Below are positions 1-7,302 of a stretch of 35,810 nt of DNA, piece after piece. Both the position numbers and the translations under genes were made by a program. The first letter of the stretch is position 1. Each line of letters begins with the position of its first letter. This stretch comes from Pseudomonadota bacterium (lineage in GTDB: Bacteria > Pseudomonadota > Gammaproteobacteria > Steroidobacterales > GCA-2729495). The notes under the pieces are model-generated. The model ran no database searches. It saw only the letters and a program-made list of their open reading frames with translations, and was not told the DNA's origin. The DNA lies in contig CAUJIY010000069.1 in NCBI GenBank assembly GCA_963205295.1, forward strand, positions 1 to 35,810, written 5' to 3'.

Positions 1-60
1 AGGTATGTCGCCCCTGACGCGAGTTCACCGTAGATGAACGGGTTTTCCGGGCGCGGCTTG

Positions 61-70
61 GCGGCTAAAG
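61..70 (+). repeat. GCGGCTAAAG motif, copy 1
   Basis: Copy of a 10-mer that also occurs at 1342-1351 (minus), 1673-1682 and 3081-3090. This copy lies outside the genes, downstream of the recombinase. Each copy is followed by N then G, giving GCGGCTAAAGNG. Function is unknown; a recombinase or replication-protein site is possible. Confidence 0.55.
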
Positions 71-182
71 AGGCAGTGATCACGACACGAGCTCCGGCGT
101 TTGAGAGCGGCGGGCGGCGTGCCCCATTGTCAGTCGCAGCGACAGCGATCGCAAGGCGGCACGGGGCGACGGTGCGGGGTGT

Positions 183-1274
183 TCAGGTCGGCGCGGGTCC
201 CGAGGATTCAGCAGTCAGGGCGGGGATGTCGGCCTCGATGGCATCGAGGATGGCGGCGCCGGTGCGCGTCAGGCGCGCCGGGTGGGTTTTCTCGTGGATT
301 TCCTTGAGCTTCACGATCGACACCCGGGTGTAGACCTCGGTGGTCGAGAGATCCGCGTGCCCCAGGAGCGCCTGGATGTAGCGGATATCGGCGCCGTTCT
401 CCAGCATGTGGGTGGCGCAGGCATGGCGCAGCAGGTGACAGGCGGCATTCGGGTGCGTGTCCTGGAACCGGTCGAGGGCCGCGCGCTCGATCGCCTTCTT
501 GACGATCCCGGACAGCTGCTTGCCGTCCATGCCGCCACCATGTTTGGCGAGGAACAGGATGCCGGGGTCTTCGGCCTCCAGGTACTTCGGGCGGATCGTG
601 TAGAGGTATTTCTCGATCCAGGCGCAGGCGCGCTCGCCGATCGGCACCACGCGATCCTTCTTGCCCTTGCCCAGGCGGATAAAGACCGTGCCCTCGCGCA
701 GATCCACATCGTCGACCCTGAGCTGTACCAGCTCCCCGCGGCGCATGCCGGTGGAGTACAGCGTTTCCAACATGGCCCGGTCGCGGATCCCTAAGCCGGT
801 GGGCTCGTCGATGTCGATGGCATTGATCACCTGCTCGACCTCGGCGACATTGAGCACGTGGCGCGGCAGCCGCTGTTCGGTCCGTGGCAGCTCCAGCTCC
901 GAGGCCGGGTTGAACAGCAGGTGGTACTGGCGCGTCAGCCACTGGAAGAACATCCGCACGCTGATCAGCCGCTTGTGCTGCGTCTGGAACGACAGCGGCG
1001 TGCCGGTGTCTTTTCTGCGGTAGTGGAACACGTGCTGCCGGTAGCGTTCGAGCAGCGCCCGCGTCACCTCATCGGGGCGCGTGATCGAGCGCTCCTCGCA
1101 CCAGTCGATGAAGTAGCCGAGCTCGATGCGCCGGTTCTTCACCGTGTGGGTGGAGTAATGCATCGCGCCCATCCAGTCGGTGAAGGCGATCAGGTAGGGC
1201 CTGAAGCCCCCACGCGTCTGCGGATCCCCGGCGTAGCGCAGTGGCCCCGGCGGCTTGCCCGGCCGCCCGCTCAT
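183..1274 (-). CDS. Tyrosine recombinase/integrase (XerC/D-like)
   Basis: A 363-residue site-specific recombinase of the phage-integrase/Xer superfamily, expected to cut and rejoin DNA through a covalent phosphotyrosine. An N-terminal SAM-like core-binding domain covers about residues 25-125. The catalytic domain follows, with R178 in TGMRRGEL, H280 and R283 in HLLRH, H306 in LGHADLSTTEVY, and the nucleophile Y315. The full catalytic set is present, so the enzyme is probably active. Its ATG overlaps the stop of the upstream primase-like gene by 4 bp (ATGA at 1271-1274), so the two are translationally coupled. A housekeeping XerC/D would not normally be coupled to such a gene, so I read it as the integrase of a mobile element. 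The substrate sites are not identified. Confidence 0.93.
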   Translation of the reverse strand: MSGRPGKPPGPLRYAGDPQTRGGFRPYLIAFTDWMGAMHYSTHTVKNRRIELGYFIDWCEERSITRPDEVTRALLERYRQHVFHYRRKDTGTPLSFQTQHKRLISVRMFFQWLTRQYHLLFNPASELELPRTEQRLPRHVLNVAEVEQVINAIDIDEPTGLGIRDRAMLETLYSTGMRRGELVQLRVDDVDLREGTVFIRLGKGKKDRVVPIGERACAWIEKYLYTIRPKYLEAEDPGILFLAKHGGGMDGKQLSGIVKKAIERAALDRFQDTHPNAACHLLRHACATHMLENGADIRYIQALLGHADLSTTEVYTRVSIVKLKEIHEKTHPARLTRTGAAILDAIEADIPALTAESSGPAPT

Positions 1275-4249
1275 GGGCTCACCGATGCCGGTACGTACGA
1301 TGCCTCCCGACCATTGGGCTGCAGGCGGTGCGGTTTCAGCTCTTTAGCCGCTGTTTCTTCGGGAACAGCGGGATTTACAGGGCTTGCGAGCATTTCGGCA
1401 GGCTGCGACCCCGCCGCGTTGGGGCCGCGATCACCCCGCGTTGACCCCGCGAACCGGGGGTCTGACCCCCGCGAACTTTCCATCGTACTCACATCGATCA
1501 ACCCCGACAGATGCGGCGCCTCGCTCGCCACCGGGCCATCGAACAGGAGCTCGTAGACGAACGACTGCCCACGCGTGCCGCGATGGACCAGCAGGTATTC
1601 CAGCGCCACCAGCCGCTCCAGATGCACCCGCAGCTGCGTGTCCGAGAGCCCCGTGTGTTCCCGCAGCTGCCGGCGGCTAAAGCGGTAAGTCGCACGCGGC
1701 ATCTGCTGCGCACGGCAGGCTTGCTCAACCATCTCCACGATCCGCGCCAGCACCCGGCGGGTCTGCGGTGGCAGCTCATCGAGGGATCGGCCCAGCACCT
1801 CGTGCGCCAGGGTATTGGCGATCTCGATGTCACCGAGCGTCGCCTCGATGTACTCGATCGTCTCGCCGTCCTGTTGTGCCATTCGCCGGTCTCTCTGGTA
1901 CTGGTGCAAGAGCGCGATCGTGTCGATCAGCGTCAGGTACTTCTCGTGATCGCGCCGCGTGCGGGTCTTGTCCGACAGGAACGTGAGACGATCGGCGTAG
2001 GGGTTGAGCACCTTCAGCGGCTCAAGCAGCCGCTGCGCGTGCCGGTGCTGCGCCTGGACCCGCTGCTTGCGCTGACCGGTCAGCAGCCCGGTGAGCGTCC
2101 GCCGCTCGCGCTGCAGGCGGTGGATCGCTTGTGTTTGCTCGCGGCTCTCATCCACGGTGAGCACCAGGCACCGGTTCATCAGCTCCTCATCGATCTCGAT
2201 GGCGGTCGTGGTCAGGAAGATCATCACCGGCCCCTCGACGCGGTACGCCTGGGTCACGAGGTTCCCCGTTGCCGGGTCCTTGCCGGTCGAGGCGATGGTC
2301 AGCTCCCCCTCCGACTGCAGCAGCTTCAGCGCGTAGCTGGCGCGGCTCGCGCCTTGCTCCTCGACGATCGCGAGGATCTTGTGCTGCAAGTTCGTCTCGC
2401 CCATGTAGAACAGGCTCTGGCCCGTCAGCGCCGAGTACTTGATCCGCTCCTCCTCCGGCATGAAGGCGAGCACGGCATCCATGAGCGAGGACTTGCCGGC
2501 GGCACTGGAGGACTGCACCACGACTGCCAGCGGCCGCTCGAGTTTCCGGGAGACCGTGGCCAAGTACCCCACCAGCTTGTTGGTGCGCTCGCCCACGAGA
2601 CCACAGGTATCGAAGTCGGCAAGGATGCGGTCCAGTAGCCTGGGATCGCGCAGCAGCTCGAGCGCGCTCTCGCGCTCAGCCTCGGTCATCGTTGGCGCCG
2701 CGGGCTCGACCTTGAGGGCCGCCTCGATCCGCGACTGCTGCAGCGCTTCGAGCTTCAGCAGCAGCCGGCCGAGATCGGCTTTGATGATCTCCTCGCGCAC
2801 CGCCAGGTCCTTGGCGGCATTCACGAGGTACAGATGCCGCGCCCGGGCGCTGTACAGGTCGAGCGTGTCGACGTAGTACGCCTCGCCGCAGCCGATGTGC
2901 AGGTTGATCTTCAGCGTCTCGGGGGAGAGGTTCTTCGCCAGGCCCCGCACCCGGTAACGCCGATCCCCGTAACTCACGACCAGCTCGTCGGTGAGAGGAT
3001 GGGTGTCCACCACGGTCTGCGGTGTCGGCAAAGCCACGGCCGTTGTCATCGCATCGGCGACGTTCGGTGCCGACACTGAAGCGGCTAAAGGGGTGATGTC
3101 CGTGGCGATCGGCGCATGCTCGATGTCCTGGCCGGGGGATTGCGCTGGTGCAGGACCCTTGCCGAGCCACACCGCTTTGCGGATCACGATCCCCAGCGAC
3201 TTGTTCGCCGGCTGCACGTTCAGCGCGTACTCGTTCGCATCCATGCCCTTCGGGAACTGGATCCGGTAGCACTCGAGCCCCGCGGCGATCAGCTCCCCGG
3301 CAAGTTTCTCCGCCGCCCGCTCGCCGGCCTCGTCCCGGTCGTAGGCGATCAGCACACGCTTCGTGCCGTGACGCTGGAACGCGGCCAGGTGATCGGCGGT
3401 GAACCCCTCGATGCCATAACTCGCCGTGACATTGCGATACCCCGCACGCCAGAACGTCAGCGCATCGATCAACGCTTCGCACAGGATGATCTCCGTCGAA
3501 GCCGCCAGCGCCGCCTCGTTCCACACCCCGCGGTGCGGACCCGGCAGGTACAGGTGATCGGGCGTGCCGGCGCGCAGGTGGTCGTGGATCTTGCGGCCGT
3601 AGACCTCGGTGATCTCCCCTTGCGGCGAGATCACCGGGATCACCAGCGAGCCGTTGAAGTGCTCGTGCCCGGAGGCGCGCAGCAGCCCGAGCTTTTGCAG
3701 GCGGGAGCGGATCTCGTGGCCCGCCTTGCGCGTCTTCTCCGGCAGCCGCAAGCCCAGTGTCCGGTCGGCAAAGCCGATCCGGAACCGTTCGATCAGCTCG
3801 GCATCATCGAGCCCGCGGCGCGCGAGATACGCCAGCGCCTCTGGCGTCTGCTTGAGGCGCTCCTGGTAGTAGCGGATCGCCTGGTCCAGCAGCGCCTGGT
3901 CGCCGGCATCGAACGTGACCGGCGAGGGCAGCAACCGGCCGCCGCGCGCGCGAGATTGCGCAGGCACATCGCTGCCGTTGCGCAACAGCTCGACAGCGTG
4001 CCGGAACGACACCGAGCGGCTCTTCATCACCCAGTCGATCGGCCCGCCGCCGATCTGGCAGCCAAAGCAGTGCCACAGGTTCTTCGCCGGCGTCACCACC
4101 AGCGACGCCTCCCGATCCTCGTGGAACGGGCAGCGCCCGAGCAGGTCTTTGCCCGCTGCTTTCAGCTCGACCCCCGCGGCTGCCACCAGCCGCTCGACCG
4201 GCACCTCGGCCTTCAGCCGCTCCAGCTCCGCCGGGGGGATTCTTGCCAT
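1271..4249 (-). CDS. CHC2 zinc-finger/Toprim primase with C-terminal P-loop ATPase domain
   Basis: A 992-residue multidomain protein likely to prime and possibly unwind DNA for a mobile element. A CHC2 zinc finger is formed by C40, H43, C61 and C64. A DnaG-like segment follows, then a Toprim domain with E258 (ILCEAL) and the DRD motif at D304-D306. Residues about 365-540 are a linker with no recognised fold. A P-loop region has a Walker A-like SSAAGKSS (about 581-588) and a Walker B-like ILAIVEE (625-631). A winged-helix-like segment lies near residues 860-920. The ATG is preceded by GGAG at 7 nt. It heads a two-gene operon with the recombinase. DnaG itself lacks such an ATPase, so this is not the housekeeping primase. 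The exact activity of the C-terminal half is inferred. Confidence 0.85.
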   Translation of the reverse strand: MARIPPAELERLKAEVPVERLVAAAGVELKAAGKDLLGRCPFHEDREASLVVTPAKNLWHCFGCQIGGGPIDWVMKSRSVSFRHAVELLRNGSDVPAQSRARGGRLLPSPVTFDAGDQALLDQAIRYYQERLKQTPEALAYLARRGLDDAELIERFRIGFADRTLGLRLPEKTRKAGHEIRSRLQKLGLLRASGHEHFNGSLVIPVISPQGEITEVYGRKIHDHLRAGTPDHLYLPGPHRGVWNEAALAASTEIILCEALIDALTFWRAGYRNVTASYGIEGFTADHLAAFQRHGTKRVLIAYDRDEAGERAAEKLAGELIAAGLECYRIQFPKGMDANEYALNVQPANKSLGIVIRKAVWLGKGPAPAQSPGQDIEHAPIATDITPLAASVSAPNVADAMTTAVALPTPQTVVDTHPLTDELVVSYGDRRYRVRGLAKNLSPETLKINLHIGCGEAYYVDTLDLYSARARHLYLVNAAKDLAVREEIIKADLGRLLLKLEALQQSRIEAALKVEPAAPTMTEAERESALELLRDPRLLDRILADFDTCGLVGERTNKLVGYLATVSRKLERPLAVVVQSSSAAGKSSLMDAVLAFMPEEERIKYSALTGQSLFYMGETNLQHKILAIVEEQGASRASYALKLLQSEGELTIASTGKDPATGNLVTQAYRVEGPVMIFLTTTAIEIDEELMNRCLVLTVDESREQTQAIHRLQRERRTLTGLLTGQRKQRVQAQHRHAQRLLEPLKVLNPYADRLTFLSDKTRTRRDHEKYLTLIDTIALLHQYQRDRRMAQQDGETIEYIEATLGDIEIANTLAHEVLGRSLDELPPQTRRVLARIVEMVEQACRAQQMPRATYRFSRRQLREHTGLSDTQLRVHLERLVALEYLLVHRGTRGQSFVYELLFDGPVASEAPHLSGLIDVSTMESSRGSDPRFAGSTRGDRGPNAAGSQPAEMLASPVNPAVPEETAAKELKPHRLQPNGREASYVPASVSP
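1342..1351 (-). repeat. GCGGCTAAAG motif, copy 2
   Basis: Inside the 3' end of the primase-like gene, in the gene's own sense orientation, where it reads Ala-Ala-Lys. The other intragenic copies are in the opposite orientation and different frames, so protein conservation does not explain the recurrence. Confidence 0.5.
1673..1682 (+). repeat. GCGGCTAAAG motif, copy 3
   Basis: Inside the winged-helix part of the primase-like gene, antisense to it, where the gene reads Phe-Ser-Arg-Arg. Confidence 0.5.
3081..3090 (+). repeat. GCGGCTAAAG motif, copy 4
   Basis: Inside the linker between the Toprim and ATPase domains, antisense to the gene, where the gene reads Pro-Leu-Ala-Ala. Confidence 0.5.
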
Positions 4250-4268
4250 CGGGGGTCTCCCAAAAAGC

Positions 4269-4289
4269 TGTCAAGGGGATGGCTTGACA
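4269..4289. promoter_or_regulatory. Perfect inverted repeat TGTCAAG-N7-CTTGACA
   Basis: Two 7-bp arms (4269-4275 and 4283-4289) around the spacer GGGATGG, in the gap between the divergent primase and XRE genes. The right arm contains the TTGACA of the predicted plus-strand promoter, so a protein bound here would cover that -35 box. It is a plausible operator for the adjacent XRE protein. Confidence 0.55.
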
Positions 4290-4313
4290 TTTTTGCTGCC
4301 ACAACTGTATACG
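4284..4313 (+). promoter_or_regulatory. Predicted sigma70-type promoter for XRE-antitoxin-PIN operon
   Basis: TTGACA at 4284-4289 and TATACG at 4308-4313, separated by 18 nt, in the most AT-rich stretch of the local intergenic DNA. It points toward the regulator gene. Both boxes lie inside inverted repeats, as expected for an autoregulated toxin-antitoxin or prophage-like repressor promoter. Confidence 0.5.
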
Positions 4314-4324
4314 TTCTTCGTATA
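4308..4324. promoter_or_regulatory. Perfect inverted repeat TATACG-N5-CGTATA over the -10 box
   Basis: Six-bp arms (4308-4313 and 4319-4324) around TTCTT. The left arm coincides with the predicted -10 element. The size and symmetry suit a dimeric XRE/Cro-type repressor. Confidence 0.55.
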
Positions 4325-4388
4325 TTGTAGCAAGCCGATCGACGGATCGACCCCTAGCATGGTCTCCAATCCCCTGGAGCCCATGCCC

Positions 4389-4778
4389 ATGCCAAAGCGG
4401 AAGACGGAAGTGATCGAAGGATTCGGACCCAGGCTCGCCGAGCTGCGCCACGCCGCCGGCTACACCCAGGTCGAGTTCGCCGCCGAACTCGGCATCACGC
4501 AGCGCATGGTCGCCTACTACGAGGCGCCGGATGCCCATCCACCGGCGCACCTGTTGCCCGGCATGGCCCAGACGCTCGGGGTCAGCGCCGATGTGCTGCT
4601 GGGAGTCGCCGCGCCACGACGCGGCAAGAAGCTGGCGACTAATCGGCTGGAACGGCGGCTGCTGGAGATCACCAAGCTCGATCCCAAAGCCCAGCGCCAG
4701 ATCACGCAGCTGCTCGATACGTTCATCGAACGCGAGCGGCTCAAGCAGCGCGTCAACGCGCAGGAGGCCAGTCCATGA
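4389..4778 (+). CDS. XRE-family helix-turn-helix transcriptional regulator
   Basis: A 129-residue DNA-binding protein. The HTH_3/XRE domain covers about residues 10-70: GPRLAELRHAAGYTQ leads into FAAELGITQRMVAYYE, the typical helix pair, then a LGVSADVLLG segment. A basic, helical C-terminus may mediate oligomerisation. GGAG at 4376-4379 sits 9 nt before the ATG at 4389. In-frame ATGs at 4383 and 4359 are possible but worse placed. It diverges from the primase-recombinase pair and overlaps the next gene by 4 bp (ATGA, 4775-4778), so it probably represses its own operon and perhaps the divergent one through the two intergenic dyads. That target is an inference. Confidence 0.85.
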   Translation: MPKRKTEVIEGFGPRLAELRHAAGYTQVEFAAELGITQRMVAYYEAPDAHPPAHLLPGMAQTLGVSADVLLGVAAPRRGKKLATNRLERRLLEITKLDPKAQRQITQLLDTFIERERLKQRVNAQEASP

Positions 4779-5023
4779 CCACCATCCAGATCGAACTACC
4801 GGACGCCACCGCGCAGGCAGCGCGCGCCGCCGGACTCCTCACCCCCCAGGCGCTCGAGCGGCTCCTGACCGAGGCGCTCCAGCGCCGCGAGGCCGCCGAC
4901 CGCTTGCTCTCGATCGCCGATCGGGTCGCCGCCGCCGGCATCCCGCCGATGACCGAGGAGGAGATCGCCGCGGAAGTCAAAGCCGCGCGCGCCGAACGCC
5001 GGGCCCGTGCGCGCGATCGTTGA
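4775..5023 (+). CDS. Small antitoxin-like protein preceding a PIN toxin
   Basis: An 82-residue, Ala/Arg/Glu-rich protein starting at an ATG inside the stop of the XRE gene. The N-terminus (MTTIQIELPDATAQAA) resembles the beta-strand start of ribbon-helix-helix antitoxins. The rest is helical and ends in a basic tail (about residues 70-82). It overlaps the PIN gene by 17 bp, the tight coupling usual for type II antitoxins. It is called antitoxin from position and size; no family signature is strong enough to name it VapB. Confidence 0.7.
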   Translation: MTTIQIELPDATAQAARAAGLLTPQALERLLTEALQRREAADRLLSIADRVAAAGIPPMTEEEIAAEVKAARAERRARARDR

Positions 5024-5432
5024 TACCAACCTGCTGATCGCCGCGCTGCTGTGGCGCGGCCCACCGCATCGGCTCCTCGAACAGGCCCGCAGTGGCACGC
5101 TCACCCTGGTCAGCAGCCCGGCCCTGCTCGCCGAGCTGCAAGACGTCCTCGCGCGCGAGAAGTTCCGCGCCATCTTCGCCCGCGCCGGGCTCGCACGCGA
5201 GCAGGCCTTCGAGCAACTGCAGCAACTGATCGTGCTCGTCGAAGCACCGCCCCTGGCGGTGCCGGTCTGCCGCGACCCCGATGACGATCAGGTCCTCGCC
5301 GTCGCCCGCGCCGCCCACGCCGACTCCATCATCACCGGCGATCACGACCTGCTGACCCTCGGGGCCTTCCAGGGCATCCCCATCCGCACCGCCCGCGCCG
5401 TCCTCGATCTGCTCACCGCCGCGACCCGCTGA
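5007..5432 (+). CDS. PIN-domain ribonuclease toxin (VapC-like, COG1569 type)
   Basis: A 141-residue PIN-domain protein starting with GTG at 5007, inside the antitoxin gene. The acidic metal-binding set is visible: D6 in IVDTNLL, E43 in LLAELQDVL, D92-D94 in RDPDDDQVLA, and D112 and D114 in ITGDHDLL. PIN proteins of this kind cut RNA with Mg2+ or Mn2+ and act as toxins when not held by the antitoxin. As third gene of the XRE-antitoxin-PIN operon it likely stabilises the neighbouring mobile unit. That role is inferred; the nuclease fold is well supported. Confidence 0.88.
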   Translation: MRAIVDTNLLIAALLWRGPPHRLLEQARSGTLTLVSSPALLAELQDVLAREKFRAIFARAGLAREQAFEQLQQLIVLVEAPPLAVPVCRDPDDDQVLAVARAAHADSIITGDHDLLTLGAFQGIPIRTARAVLDLLTAATR

Positions 5433-5685
5433 GCCGATCAAAAGAGCGACGGCAAGATAGAACGAGCAGCACGTGGTGCGTCATTGGTCCGCTTCGGCAC
5501 GGCAGTGGCGGCAGCACCGCGAAAAGCCGCGCCCTGCCGCGGGTGGCGGGAACTCACTGAACGCGCGGCGCTTGCCGCGTGCGCTGCGCGATGGGGTGCC
5601 CCTGGGTTAGCGGCGACAGTTTTTTAACCGCCACACACGAGCCCGACGTCGGTGAAATACGCGCCATCGGAAATCGCGGGTCGAC
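5433..5685. other. Intergenic region with inverted repeat and motif relatives; possible element edge
   Basis: No convincing gene. CTGGGTTAGC at 5602-5611 and GCTAACCCAG at 5695-5704 form a perfect 10-bp inverted pair 83 nt apart; the right arm lies in the last codons of the next gene. GCGGCTAA (5692-5699) repeats the first eight bases of the motif at 61-70, and a GCGGTTAAAA relative lies on the minus strand near 5622-5631. This may mark the right end of the mobile unit. Confidence 0.35.
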
Positions 5686-5985
5686 TCATTTGCGGCTAAC
5701 CCAGCGCCGAAGTCTAGGCAGGAATTCGAACCAGAAAAAATACGCCGTCAGAATGACGATTACCGTTCCAACCGTCTGAACGGTGTCTCGTTCCCCGAAT
5801 GCGGCAGCGTAGTCGTAAAGGTATCGCCACCAGATCAGCGAGAACGGCGCTGTCAGCACCATTAGAGCCAGCCCAGCCAAAAGATTTGTATCACCACTGC
5901 CGCCAGCGAAAAAACCGAGCCATGTACAAAGGGCTACCCACGCGAGCCTTAGCACGGCACTTCTGACACGCATCGTAGTGATCAA
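5686..5985 (-). CDS. Small membrane protein; candidate immunity protein of the RHS locus
   Basis: A 99-residue protein of no recognised family. Three hydrophobic segments are visible: about residues 10-28, 33-53 and 70-89. The C-terminus is short and basic (LRRWVSRK). It lies 27 bp downstream of the RHS-core gene on the same strand, where RHS toxins usually carry their immunity gene. A three-span inner membrane protein would fit immunity to a toxin acting at the membrane or in the periplasm. That is positional inference only. The region around it is less GC-rich than the rest of the window, as often seen at RHS C-terminal modules. Confidence 0.55.
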   Translation of the reverse strand: MITTMRVRSAVLRLAWVALCTWLGFFAGGSGDTNLLAGLALMVLTAPFSLIWWRYLYDYAAAFGERDTVQTVGTVIVILTAYFFWFEFLPRLRRWVSRK

Positions 5986-6012
5986 GAACAGTGCTTCGCC
6001 GTCTGTCCGCTA

Positions 6013-7302
6013 TCACTTGACCTTGCATTGCGCCAGACATTCAGAAAGCGCACTGCCCACATAAGTCTGGCAGTTCTCGCCGCGGCTCAGATCGGCACTG
6101 TAGTTTGGTATGGGCCTCAAGAAGGCACTCAATAGGCACGCGTCCACACACTTGTTGTCGTCCGCGACCATCTCGCAGCGATCGGCGCGGAATTCATCGT
6201 CCTCAAGAATGCCCGGCGTATCGAATATTTCGCTACTCGACGGGCCCAGACCTCGGCAAACTCGCCCTTCGGGCGTGTCGGTACACAGAAACTGATGAAA
6301 CAACGGTCCAATTCGGGGGATCGGTACGCGCCCGAGCCGGAGATTTCTCTCGCACCGAAATGAGTCGAGGCCTAGGACATCCGAGTAGCGGAGCGGGTTC
6401 TGGCCGACATACCCGTACGTATTCAGCCCCCCATCGAGCCCGATGGGATCGGACTCGAGATACCTTCCCACCTGCGGATCGTAATCTCTGAAGTAGTTGT
6501 AATGCAGGCCCGTTTCGCTGTCGTAGTACTGGCCTGGAAAGCGCAGGTTGAACACCAGCGGCAAGGTATCGCCATCCGGGTCCTCGGCCGGGGCGAGGCT
6601 GCCGAACGGATCGGCATCCCAGCGCCATACCACCAGGTTGTCGCTGGCACGGGTGAGGCGGATCGGGGTGGCCAGATGATCGGTGTGCAGGTAGTACACC
6701 GTGGTGCCAGCTCCGGCCGGTCGCAGCAGGGCCACCGGGGTGTCGTCAAGCCAGAGGTACTCCTCGATGAGCGCCCCGGCGCCATCGTAGGTGCCCAGCA
6801 GGTGGCCGGCCTCGTCGTGGAGGTAGATCCGGGTGGCACCGGGACTGGATTTGCCGACCCGCTCGCCCAAGCCGTTGTAGAGGTAGCTGGTGGTGGTACC
6901 ACTGGCGGTGGCGCTGGCCATCCGGCCGGCGTCTCCCCAGCTGAAGCTCAGGTTGCCGTAGCCGGTGGTGTTGCCCGCGGCATCGTAGCTGTACGTGCGA
7001 GCGAGGGCACCGGTGGTGCTGGTCAGCCGGTTGCCCGCGCTGTCGATCGCGCCCGGACGACCGTCGAGGTCGTAGCTGCGGGTCATTGACGCACCGCTGC
7101 CCCAGGTCCAGCTTGCCAGCGGGCCGAAGGGCTCGTATTGCACGTTGCCGAGGATGGTGGTGCCGTTCATCGTCACGCTGGTGACGCGACCGTTGCTGTA
7201 GCCGTAGGAGACCGTGCGGCCCAGATGCAGGTGTTGTAGTTCCAGCCGTCCGTGTCGACGAACCGGGCATCCACACTCGGGAGGATCTCCGGCTCGGTGC
7301 AC
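6013..7302 (-). CDS. RHS-repeat core protein with variable C-terminal domain, 5'-disrupted
   Basis: Reads as an RHS/YD-repeat protein from about 7225 down. YD-type repeats (RSYDLDGRPGAIDSAGNRL, TYSYDAAGNTTGYG) lead to the hallmark core end: LHTDHLATPIRLT, GQYYDSETGLHYNYFRDYDP, then GRYLESDPIGLDGG and the LGLD boundary. About 114 residues follow with nine cysteines, including ENCQTYV near the end; this is the likely toxin or effector part and I do not recognise it. RHS proteins are usually over 1000 residues, so most of the body is missing. The first ~25 codons of the open frame are out-of-frame relative to the neighbouring secreted fragment and probably not native. It is probably a remnant, though the C-terminus is intact. 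Confidence 0.75.
   Translation of the reverse strand: MHRAGDPPECGCPVRRHGRLELQHLHLGRTVSYGYSNGRVTSVTMNGTTILGNVQYEPFGPLASWTWGSGASMTRSYDLDGRPGAIDSAGNRLTSTTGALARTYSYDAAGNTTGYGNLSFSWGDAGRMASATASGTTTSYLYNGLGERVGKSSPGATRIYLHDEAGHLLGTYDGAGALIEEYLWLDDTPVALLRPAGAGTTVYYLHTDHLATPIRLTRASDNLVVWRWDADPFGSLAPAEDPDGDTLPLVFNLRFPGQYYDSETGLHYNYFRDYDPQVGRYLESDPIGLDGGLNTYGYVGQNPLRYSDVLGLDSFRCERNLRLGRVPIPRIGPLFHQFLCTDTPEGRVCRGLGPSSSEIFDTPGILEDDEFRADRCEMVADDNKCVDACLLSAFLRPIPNYSADLSRGENCQTYVGSALSECLAQCKVK

Noticed and set aside
23-39. GTTCA-N7-TGAAC near the left edge as a recombinase core site
   Set aside because: Arms are only 5 bp and do not extend, and I found no second copy near the possible right edge.
4256-4274. 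Minus-strand promoter for the primase using TTGACA at 4274-4269
   Set aside because: A -10 at normal spacing would fall on the start codon, leaving no room for the visible ribosome binding site.
49-5534. Eleven-bp inverted match GGGCGCGGCTT (49-59) and AAGCCGCGCCC (5524-5534), like terminal inverted repeats
   Set aside because: Very GC-rich 11-mers recur easily here, the flanks do not match further, and the element encodes a tyrosine recombinase rather than a DDE transposase.
5602-5704. Integron attC-like site
   Set aside because: The arms run GTTAGC outward to GCTAAC, the reverse of the RYYYAAC...GTTRRRY order, and the recombinase shows no integron-specific insert.
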